A stretch of DNA of 5,111 nucleotides from Bacteroidales bacterium (GTDB lineage: Bacteria; Bacteroidota; Bacteroidia; Bacteroidales; WCHB1-69), in contig JAISDH010000043.1 in assembly GCA_031264975.1 (NCBI GenBank), positions 1 through 5,111 of the forward strand, given 5' to 3'. Below the pieces are notes generated by a model. The model searched no databases. It was not told the origin of the DNA and saw nothing but the letters and a program-made list of their open reading frames with translations. Within the stretch, counting starts at the first letter, position 1. Each line of letters starts with the position of its first letter. Positions 1-5,111 of the stretch are shown piece after piece. The translations under genes were made by a program, and so were the position numbers.

Positions 1-1028
1 CGGTCTCTAAACTTTTCTTTTACAGCATCTATGGTTGCTTTCAATTTTGAAGGAGCGTGTGCAAAATCCTTATACATACAGCAAGTACTGTTCTCATATA
101 CCAATTCTAAGCGCTTTGACGCTCCTTTAAAACTTTGTATTGCCTGATAAAAATTCTCATCCGAAATATTCATTGAACGACAGGCTAATCGTGCAGCATT
201 TATGTTTTGTAAATTATGTTTACCAAATACTTGTAATGGGATTTTCTTGTTTTCAACGATTATTTTACAGATATGATTTTCTATAACATAATCCGGTACA
301 GTATATCCCCATATATGTTTACAGTTGGTTTGTTTGGCTATTGTACGGCAATTTTCGTCATCTTCGCAATAAATAAGCGTACCATTGGGAGAGATTTGTT
401 TTGCAAATATCCTGAATTGTTCAATATAATTTTCAAATGTAGGAAACACATTGATATGATCCCATGCAATACCACTGATTATGCCTGTATCAGGTTTGTA
501 AAGATGAAATTTAGGACGAGGATCCAGTGGAGAAGTTAAATATTCATCCCCTTCAATGACAATACAAGGAGCCTGTTCCGTCAATTTCACCATGACATCA
601 AAACCTTCCAATTGAGCCCCAACCATATAATCACAAGCAATATTATAATAATTCAATACATGCAATATCATGGACGTAATTGTTGTTTTTCCATGACTAC
701 CTCCAACAACAATTCGTTTTTTATTTTTGGATTGTTCGTAGATAAATTCGGGGTACGAATATATTTTTAACCCCAATTGTTTTGCTTTTATTAATTCGAG
801 ATTGTCTTCCCGTGCATGCATTCCCAAAATAATGGCGTCTATATCAGGGGTGATTTTTTCACTGTTCCAACCAATAGTTTCCGGTAAAATACCGTAGGAT
901 TTCAGTCTGCTTTTAGAAGGTTCAAAAATTTCATCGTCCGACCCGCTAACGTCATATCCTTTTATCTTTAATGAAATAGCAAGATTATGCATTGCACTCC
1001 CTCCGATAGCTACAAAATGTATTTTCAT
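1..1028 (-). CDS. mpl: Mpl-type Mur ligase (UDP-MurNAc:L-Ala-D-Glu-mDAP ligase), 3' end cut by window edge
   Basis: The frame reads 342 codons without a stop and leaves the window, so it is a 5' part of a protein of about 450 residues. Family role: a cytoplasmic, ATP-dependent ligase joining the recycled tripeptide L-Ala-D-Glu-mDAP to UDP-MurNAc, returning cell-wall peptide to peptidoglycan synthesis. Seen: an N-terminal nucleotide-sugar binding segment starting MKIHFVAIGGSAM; the ATP P-loop GGSHGKTT at residues 109-116; EGDEY at 159-163 (metal and ATP site); WDH at 189-191; GKHNLQN at 269-275; SKRLE at 304-308; DFAHAP at 321-326, which opens the C-terminal domain. EGDEYLTSP and SGIAWDHINVFPTF fit Mpl of Bacteroidales better than MurC, its main alternative. 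The start is the first ATG of the conserved N-terminus; no Shine-Dalgarno precedes it. The terminator at 1225-1258 suggests separate transcription from pepD. Confidence 0.92.
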   Translation of the reverse strand, partial: MKIHFVAIGGSAMHNLAISLKIKGYDVSGSDDEIFEPSKSRLKSYGILPETIGWNSEKITPDIDAIILGMHAREDNLELIKAKQLGLKIYSYPEFIYEQSKNKKRIVVGGSHGKTTITSMILHVLNYYNIACDYMVGAQLEGFDVMVKLTEQAPCIVIEGDEYLTSPLDPRPKFHLYKPDTGIISGIAWDHINVFPTFENYIEQFRIFAKQISPNGTLIYCEDDENCRTIAKQTNCKHIWGYTVPDYVIENHICKIIVENKKIPLQVFGKHNLQNINAARLACRSMNISDENFYQAIQSFKGASKRLELVYENSTCCMYKDFAHAPSKLKATIDAVKEKFRD

Positions 1029-1078
1029 CTGTATATAAGTTTTAAAATATCTTCAAATCAATAGTACAAAAAGTTTAA

Positions 1079-1092
1079 GAGAATAAATTCTC
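1079..1092. repeat. Short palindrome in mpl leader
   Basis: GAGAAT at 1079-1084 and ATTCTC at 1087-1092 form perfect 6-base arms around AA. As minus-strand RNA it could fold into a 5-base-pair hairpin with a four-base loop, followed by a loose T-rich stretch. It overlaps the stop codon of the small open frame at 1091-1207 and lies about 50 bases before the mpl start. It could be an operator half-site pair, a weak attenuator, or chance in AT-rich DNA. Confidence 0.35.
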
Positions 1093-1207
1093 ATCTGCCT
1101 GCGTCAAGCATCTGTATAAATTCTATTCCCTCCCTCTTCGTGATTTTCCGCAAAGATAGCAAATATTCATTAGCATTGGCGTTCTTACCTTCCAAGTTCA
1201 TGAACAT
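1091..1207 (-). CDS. Possible small protein of 38 residues, unrecognised
   Basis: ATG at 1207 to TGA at 1091 gives MFMNLEGKNANANEYLLSLR followed by KITKREGIEFIQMLDAGR. I do not recognise it. The composition looks protein-like: charged residues mixed with regularly placed leucine and isoleucine, consistent with a short helix, and the DNA is less AT-rich than its flanks. A second in-frame ATG lies at 1201. The frame stays open upstream to a GTG at 1261 (56 residues), but that extension crosses the pepD terminator. Against a gene: there is no ribosome site, it is short, and the promoter-like TATCTTTG lies inside it, so the region may instead be the mpl leader. It could also be a remnant of a larger gene. 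Confidence 0.25.
   Translation of the reverse strand: MFMNLEGKNANANEYLLSLRKITKREGIEFIQMLDAGR
1151..1158 (-). promoter_or_regulatory. Bacteroidota -7 promoter element, candidate for mpl
   Basis: The minus strand reads TATCTTTG, an exact match to the TAnnTTTG -7 consensus of the Bacteroidota primary sigma factor. I see no TTTG at the expected 19-21 bases upstream, so only half of the promoter is supported. It lies after the pepD terminator and would give mpl a 5' leader of about 115 bases. This placement between a terminator and a gene start is its main support. Confidence 0.45.
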
Positions 1208-1224
1208 TTCTGATAGATGAGCTA

Positions 1225-1258
1225 ATAAAAAAAGTGACCCTTTTATCAGAGTCACTTT
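1225..1258 (-). terminator. Intrinsic terminator after pepD
   Basis: On the minus strand, perfect 8-base arms AAAGTGAC and GTCACTTT (plus strand 1231-1238 and 1251-1258) enclose a 12-base loop. The 3' arm runs directly into a seven-T tract (A run 1227-1233 on the plus strand) and then ATTAG. It begins 31 bases after the pepD stop. The opposite strand lacks a good T tract, so it should act mainly on minus-strand transcripts. It separates the metK-pepD unit from mpl. Confidence 0.85.
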
Positions 1259-1288
1259 CACTTAATGAAAAACAAATAAGTATGTACT

Positions 1289-2743
1289 TTATTTTAGAGG
1301 AATATTCCCTAATGTTGCCACTAAGAAATTCCAAAATTTTTCCACGCTTTCAATATTTACTCTTTCGTCTGGAGAGTGTGGGTTTCTAATCGTGGGTCCG
1401 AAAGAAATCATATCTACATTCGGATAAGCTCCACCCAATAAACCACATTCCAATCCTGCATGTATAGCCTTCGTAACCGGAGTCTTTTTATACAAAGATT
1501 CGTACGTTTTCGTCGTCGTTTGTAATATTTCAGACTTCATATTCGGCTTCCAGCCGGGATAACCTCCGGAAAAAACAGACTTCGCTCCAGCCATACGGAA
1601 TACAGACTCCATCATTTCTGCAAGTTCATCTTTGGCAGTATCTACAGAACTACGCAACAAACAAGCAACTGAAATTTGTCCATTTTCCGATTTTACAATA
1701 GCTAAATTAGTAGAAGTTTCAACAAGTCCAGCAACAGAATCACTCATGCGAATTACTCCGTTAGGGCAACCGTAAATAGCATCTATCACATTCATTGTCG
1801 TTTTCGCATCAATAACGGTTTCTGCTTTTGAGGCTGATAAACCAATCGACAAATCCGGTTCTACTAAATTTAATTCCGCTTTAACAATAGATATCAATTT
1901 CTGCATGCATTCTTTCAACGAATCTACTTTATTTGAAGGAATACAAATTGTAGCAAAAGCTTCCCGTGGAATTGCATTTCTGAGACTTCCTCCGTTAATG
2001 GAAGAGAGACGGACGTTGTATTTCAAGACAAACTGTTTCAAAAATCGAAACAGAATCTTGTTTGCATTACCTCTTCCCGTGTCGATATCCATTCCGGAAT
2101 GTCCACCTTTCAAGCCTTTTACGCTAAATTCAAAAACAGAATATCCTCCTGGTATTGGTTCCTGCGTATAATCAAACGTAATGGAAGCATCTAAACCTCC
2201 AGCACATCCGACATACAATTCTCCTTCATCTTCCGAATCCAAATTAATCAGAATATCTCCGGAAAGTAAATTAGGTTTCAACCCAAAAGCGCCTGTCATT
2301 CCTGTTTCTTCATCTATAGTAACAAGTACTTCAAGCGGACCATGAGCAATATCATTTGATTGCAATATACTCATAGCAGCGGCACATCCAATTCCATTAT
2401 CAGCGCCCAGAGTAGTTCCATTTGCTCGTACCCAACCATCATTTCCTATTACTATTTCTATAGGATCTTTGGTAAAATCGTGCACTTTGTCGGAGTTTTT
2501 CTGAGGAACCATATCAATATGTCCTTGCAAAATGACTCCTTTTCTGTTTTCAAATCCTTTTGTTGCGGGTTTACTGAGTATAATATTTCCGACGCTATCT
2601 TGTATAGCCGATATATTATGTTCTTTTGCCCATTGCAACAACCATGCAGTTATCTTCTCTTCATGTTTTGAAGGATGTGGAATAGCACAAATGTGTCTGA
2701 AGTTTTCCCACAATAATGCCGGTTTCAAATTCTTATTTTCCAT
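1289..2743 (-). CDS. pepD: Cytosolic non-specific dipeptidase (aminoacyl-histidine dipeptidase, peptidase M20C)
   Basis: A 484-residue protein, the usual length for PepD, a cytoplasmic two-zinc metallopeptidase that splits dipeptides with broad specificity, including Xaa-His. The M20 metal and catalytic residues are all visible: H75 and D77 in QGHIDMV, bridging D115 in LGADNGIG, catalytic E145 with metal-binding E146 in DEETG, D169 in NLDSEDEGE, and H456 in RNPHSPDE near the C-terminus. The lid or dimerisation domain lies between, roughly residues 185-385, with GLKGGHSGMDI at 210-220 and GGSLRNAIPRE at 251-261. There is no signal peptide. The start is the only ATG fitting the family N-terminus; no Shine-Dalgarno is seen. 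It begins 38 bases after the metK stop with no terminator between, so it is probably the second gene of a metK-pepD unit, and a strong terminator follows. The function beyond general peptide salvage is inferred. Confidence 0.95.
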   Translation of the reverse strand: MENKNLKPALLWENFRHICAIPHPSKHEEKITAWLLQWAKEHNISAIQDSVGNIILSKPATKGFENRKGVILQGHIDMVPQKNSDKVHDFTKDPIEIVIGNDGWVRANGTTLGADNGIGCAAAMSILQSNDIAHGPLEVLVTIDEETGMTGAFGLKPNLLSGDILINLDSEDEGELYVGCAGGLDASITFDYTQEPIPGGYSVFEFSVKGLKGGHSGMDIDTGRGNANKILFRFLKQFVLKYNVRLSSINGGSLRNAIPREAFATICIPSNKVDSLKECMQKLISIVKAELNLVEPDLSIGLSASKAETVIDAKTTMNVIDAIYGCPNGVIRMSDSVAGLVETSTNLAIVKSENGQISVACLLRSSVDTAKDELAEMMESVFRMAGAKSVFSGGYPGWKPNMKSEILQTTTKTYESLYKKTPVTKAIHAGLECGLLGGAYPNVDMISFGPTIRNPHSPDERVNIESVEKFWNFLVATLGNIPLK

Positions 2744-2781
2744 ATTCTATAGTTTTTTACTGAACAAAGAAATCCTTCGTA

Positions 2782-4101
2782 TTAAAATACTATATCATCC
2801 ATACAGAATATTTTACGCAGTGGTTCTACATAATCCAGTTTTTCCCACGGATAAAAATCCACTACTTTAAAATATCTTTCCTTACCACCTTCTTTTCTCA
2901 CTTCAACCGTATCATCTTTATAAAAGACTTCAACTTCTTGAGAATAGGGTTCTTTTCCAAAATGACCACATGCTGCAGTTGGCAAATAGATAGGATTCTT
3001 CAAACCAAAACGTTTTATAATACCGTAAGGCGTCAAATCGAACATACTTTCCACAATACGTGCAATATCTTCCGAAGGGATAGGTCTACCGCGACTATCT
3101 CTTACTCTTGTAGTATCGTGAGTATCTATACGCAAACTAACAGGTCTTGCAACGCCAATCGCATAAGCTATCTGTACAGTTACTTCGCGAGCAATTCCGG
3201 AAGCTACCAAATTTTTAGCAATATGTCGTGCTGCATAAGCGCCTGAACGGTCAACTTTTGATGAATCTTTTCCTGAAAAAGCGCCACCGCCGTGAGGACA
3301 TATACCACCATAAGTATCTACTTCAATTTTACGACCTGTTACACCCGTATCCCCATGAGGACCACCTATAACAAATTTTCCGGTTGGGTTTACCAACAAT
3401 TTGAAATTCGTTTTGAAAAAACGTTTCTTCGATGAAGGAGCTGATTTTCTAACTGCCGGAAGCAAAATATTCCGAACGTCTGCTTCTATAACTTCCCTCA
3501 TTCTCTGTTCGTCTTCATGAAATTCATCATGCTGAACGGAAACAACAATAGTATGTATACCTACCGGTTTTCCCTTATCGGTATATTCCATTGTAACCTG
3601 AGCTTTCGCATCCGGACGGAGATATTTCATTTTCTTACCTTCCTTGCGAATATGTGTAAGTTCCCTAATTAATCTATTGGCGATTTCAATAGGTAATGGC
3701 ATGTAATTATCCATTTCACTCGTTGCATAACCATACATTAATCCTTGATCCCCTGCACCTTGTTTTTCCGGTTCAAGACGCATCACACCTTGTACAATAT
3801 CAGGCGACTGTTCGTGAATGGCAGACAGTATTCCACAAGAATTGCTTTCGAACATATATTCTCCTCTTGTGTATCCTATCTTACGAATCACTTTGCGAAC
3901 AGTTTCCTGAACATCTATATAGGCAGATGTTTTAACTTCTCCTGCACAAAAAACAAGCCCTGTTGTTACAAGTGTTTCACATGCTACTTTTGATTCTGGA
4001 TCTCTTCGTAAAAATTCATCAACTAATGAATCCGATATTTGATCTGCTACCTTGTCTGGGTGTCCTTCCGACACCGATTCTGATGTAAATAAATAAGACA
4101 T
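2782..4101 (-). CDS. metK: S-adenosylmethionine synthetase (methionine adenosyltransferase)
   Basis: A 439-residue cytoplasmic enzyme making S-adenosylmethionine, the main methyl donor, from methionine and ATP with release of phosphate and pyrophosphate. Visible family landmarks: N-terminal [13 protein letters not shown] with the catalytic histidine at 14 and HPDK at 14-17; signature 1 [11 protein letters not shown] at 115-125; [16 protein letters not shown] at 243-258; signature 2 GGGAFSGKD at 271-279 (the phosphate-binding loop); GHFGKEPY at 379-386 and PWEKLDY at 418-424. It is longer than the E. coli type (384 residues) because of extra segments near 218-232 and 385-415, a form I associate with Bacteroidota. 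No catalytic residue appears lost. The start ATG is fixed by the conserved [10 protein letters not shown]; no Shine-Dalgarno is present. pepD follows after 38 bases, and a 244-base AT-rich leader lies upstream. Confidence 0.97.
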   Translation of the reverse strand: MSYLFTSESVSEGHPDKVADQISDSLVDEFLRRDPESKVACETLVTTGLVFCAGEVKTSAYIDVQETVRKVIRKIGYTRGEYMFESNSCGILSAIHEQSPDIVQGVMRLEPEKQGAGDQGLMYGYATSEMDNYMPLPIEIANRLIRELTHIRKEGKKMKYLRPDAKAQVTMEYTDKGKPVGIHTIVVSVQHDEFHEDEQRMREVIEADVRNILLPAVRKSAPSSKKRFFKTNFKLLVNPTGKFVIGGPHGDTGVTGRKIEVDTYGGICPHGGGAFSGKDSSKVDRSGAYAARHIAKNLVASGIAREVTVQIAYAIGVARPVSLRIDTHDTTRVRDSRGRPIPSEDIARIVESMFDLTPYGIIKRFGLKNPIYLPTAACGHFGKEPYSQEVEVFYKDDTVEVRKEGGKERYFKVVDFYPWEKLDYVEPLRKIFCMDDIVF

Positions 4102-4160
4102 TGTGTTCTAAATTTTAATTATTTTTTTTGTTTATAATATATTTATTTATTTTTACTTTA

Positions 4161-4203
4161 ACGGCTCCTTATATGCTTTATTGTATAAAAGGAAGCTCTC
4201 CGT
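4161..4203 (-). promoter_or_regulatory. Imperfect hairpin in metK leader
   Basis: Plus-strand coordinates: TCCTTATA (4166-4173) can pair with TAT-AA-AAGGA (4184-4193), eight base pairs with a two-base bulge, around a 10-base loop. Outside it, ACGG (4161-4164) can pair with CCGT (4200-4203) across an internal loop of one and six bases. It is the only GC-richer island in a very AT-rich spacer and lies about 60-100 bases before metK. No long T tract follows on the minus strand, so it does not look like a plain terminator. It could be a leader regulatory fold or chance. Confidence 0.3.
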
Positions 4204-4303
4204 ATTTTTTTATTTCATTTTTATTTATCCTTTTCTCTAATCTAAGGAATAATTTCTATTTATCTAAACGATATTCTTTGTTTTTTGTTTTATCAGAAAT
4301 TAA

Positions 4304-4322
4304 ATTTATTCCAAAAATAAAT
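4304..4322 (-). promoter_or_regulatory. AT-only hairpin and overlapping -7-like element after the coiled-coil gene
   Basis: Plus-strand ATTTATT (4304-4310) and AATAAAT (4316-4322) are perfect 7-base arms with a five-base spacer, 23 bases beyond the stop of the upstream gene. On the minus strand they are followed by TTAATTTC, so the site could be a weak terminator, although the stem has no GC pair. The minus strand at 4312-4319 also reads TATTTTTG, an exact TAnnTTTG match that would give metK a leader of about 200 bases; no matching -33 TTTG is seen. The two readings compete and both are weak. Confidence 0.25.
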
Positions 4323-4345
4323 CAAGACAATACTGTTATCACTAT

Positions 4346-4969
4346 CTATCTTGTTGCCTTTAATGAATTTAACGCCTCCTTTGCTTTTGTCAACTCATCT
4401 TGCTTCATTATAATTGCCTTTTCTTTATCTTCCAATTGTTTTTTTAGCTTATCTCTTTCTGTTGTTAATGTTGTCGTCTCTTTTTCCAGTTTTAGAATCG
4501 TTTTTTGCTGATCATTTGACTTCTGGTCAATATCATATTGACGTAAATCGGTTGCCAGAAAATTGTTCAAAAAACTTTTCACTTTATCTATTATATCGGG
4601 ATTGCTCGCAGGCGTTACAAAATTTTCATTTCCTGTAGAAACTAATAAATAGATAATTGTTTTTTGTTCTTTTCTTTTTCCTATTGTAGTTACACGCGTA
4701 TAAATATCATAATTCAAAGCGCCGAACTCCGAAAAAGGCTGGGATTGATAATACCTAAATCCTTTCATTGTCGCCCCTTTCAATCCGGATACTTGTTCAA
4801 AACGATACTGTATAGCAGCGCTTGTCAATTTTACATCATAATCCGATACGACAATACTAACACCGGAGACATTCTTTTTGTCAAAGGTAATGGTCTCGTC
4901 CATTGCCGTTTGTGTAAAAGCAATTACACTTATTATCATCATTGAAATCGAAAAAAACACTCTTCTCAT
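4346..4969 (-). CDS. Exported protein of unknown function with C-terminal coiled coil
   Basis: A 207-residue protein I cannot assign to a named family. Seen: a signal peptide at about 1-20 (two arginines, then hydrophobic FFSISMMIISVIAFTQ, cleavage likely between residues 17 and 20); no lipobox cysteine, so it is probably periplasmic or surface-exposed rather than a lipoprotein. Residues about 24-140 form a compact, mixed strand-helix region rich in aromatic residues (FRYYQSQPFSEFG at 71-83, NYDIYTRV at 86-93, KTIIYLLVSTGNENF at 103-117). Residues about 147-204 are a highly charged heptad-like coiled coil with Lys, Glu, Gln and spaced Leu and Ile (I158, L161, L168, L175, L179, I186, L193, L200). 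The mature protein has no cysteine. The start is chosen because it gives an intact signal peptide. A 244-base gap to metK suggests separate transcription. It may oligomerise or contact the envelope through the helix; that is inference. Confidence 0.85.
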   Translation of the reverse strand: MRRVFFSISMMIISVIAFTQTAMDETITFDKKNVSGVSIVVSDYDVKLTSAAIQYRFEQVSGLKGATMKGFRYYQSQPFSEFGALNYDIYTRVTTIGKRKEQKTIIYLLVSTGNENFVTPASNPDIIDKVKSFLNNFLATDLRQYDIDQKSNDQQKTILKLEKETTTLTTERDKLKKQLEDKEKAIIMKQDELTKAKEALNSLKATR

Positions 4970-5075
4970 CTCATATTATTTTAAGTTAAAAAATAAATTT
5001 CCTAATCTCTTCACCACATATATTACAATTATCATGCCGTATTTTGAAACGATTGATTAGATTTATACAACAATA

Positions 5076-5110
5076 TTGAATATGACATCATTAGTGTCAT
5101 AATTATTCAA
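5076..5110. repeat. Imperfect inverted repeat upstream of the coiled-coil gene
   Basis: Arms TTGAA-TATGACA (5076-5087) and TGTCATA-ATTA-TTCAA (5095-5110) match over 12 bases apart from a four-base insert, with a seven-base spacer. The core TATGACA/TGTCATA is perfect. It lies 107-141 bases before the start of the coiled-coil gene, at the window edge. There is no T tract directly after it on either strand, so an operator or an RNA fold is as likely as a terminator for a gene outside the window. The remaining leader, 4970-5075, is AT-rich and I see no TAnnTTTG element in it. Confidence 0.4.
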
Positions 5111-5111
5111 A

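Larger units (their letters stand above)
4102..4345 (-). other. AT-rich intergenic leader of metK
   Basis: The 244 bases between the upstream stop codon and the metK start hold no credible gene on either strand; the long plus-strand frame crossing them has low-complexity Phe, Ile and Leu composition and is the complement of the neighbouring gene. The stretch is strongly AT-rich, with the only GC-richer island at about 4161-4203, which can form an imperfect hairpin (separate entry). I do not see a match to the SAM-I or SAM-II riboswitch consensus. The metK promoter and ribosome entry should lie here, but a complete promoter could not be identified. Confidence 0.6.

Noticed and set aside
273..539. 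Plus-strand frame of 88 codons within mpl
   Set aside because: It lies antisense to the conserved central ATP-binding domain of the Mur ligase, which translates without interruption on the minus strand.
1..1028. MurC as the identity of the Mur ligase
   Set aside because: The EGDEYLTSP and SGIAWDHINVFPTF segments and the N-terminus fit Mpl as I know it in Bacteroidales. The missing C-terminal quarter leaves a small doubt.
1144..1191. Fifteen-residue minus-strand frame MNICYLCGKSRRGRE with a CxxC pair, overlapping the -7 element
   Set aside because: It is very short, lies inside the other small frame, has no ribosome site, and two cysteines are too little to suggest a zinc-binding protein.
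1225..1258. Inverted repeat as an insertion-sequence end or CRISPR-like repeat
   Set aside because: It occurs once, has a T tract on one strand just after a gene stop, and no transposase or second copy is present, so terminator is the simplest reading.
1905..3993. Several plus-strand open frames within pepD and metK
   Set aside because: They are antisense to strongly conserved enzymes with all catalytic motifs intact and have no family features of their own.
4102..4345. SAM-I or SAM-II riboswitch before metK
   Set aside because: The leader is nearly all A/T with one weak hairpin; the conserved cores and pseudoknot pairing of these riboswitches are not visible.
4128..4511. Plus-strand open frame of 127 codons covering the metK leader and the end of the coiled-coil gene
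   Set aside because: The product is a low-complexity Phe, Ile, Leu and Ser sequence expected from the complement of AT-rich and Lys/Glu-rich coding DNA; the minus-strand gene has a signal peptide and coherent domains.

Overview
The window reads as a stretch of chromosome from an AT-rich member of the Bacteroidota, probably order Bacteroidales. The grounds are the form of the Mpl-type Mur ligase and of the extended MetK, the lack of Shine-Dalgarno sequences before the starts, and a TAnnTTTG-type -7 promoter element. Genus cannot be named from the sequence alone. Every gene I can support lies on the minus strand, so transcription runs from high to low coordinates.

In transcription order: (1) a leader of about 140 bases (4970-5111) with an imperfect inverted repeat near the window edge; (2) a secreted, coiled-coil protein of unknown function (4969-4346); (3) a very AT-rich 244-base spacer (4345-4102), which probably holds the metK promoter and leader; (4) metK, S-adenosylmethionine synthetase (4101-2782); (5) after only 38 bases, pepD, an M20-family cytosolic dipeptidase (2743-1289), probably cotranscribed with metK; (6) a clear intrinsic terminator (1258-1225) closing that unit; (7) a roughly 200-base spacer with a good -7 promoter element, a small coding-like open frame and a short palindrome; (8) the first 342 codons of mpl, a muropeptide ligase that runs off the left edge (1028 to 1).

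The known genes are housekeeping: methyl-donor synthesis, dipeptide breakdown and cell-wall peptide recycling. No phage, transposon, CRISPR, tRNA or rRNA is visible. I found no clear evidence of an undescribed system. The parts most worth a second look are the uncharacterised coiled-coil exported protein, the small open frame that overlaps the pepD terminator, and the structured AT-rich metK leader.
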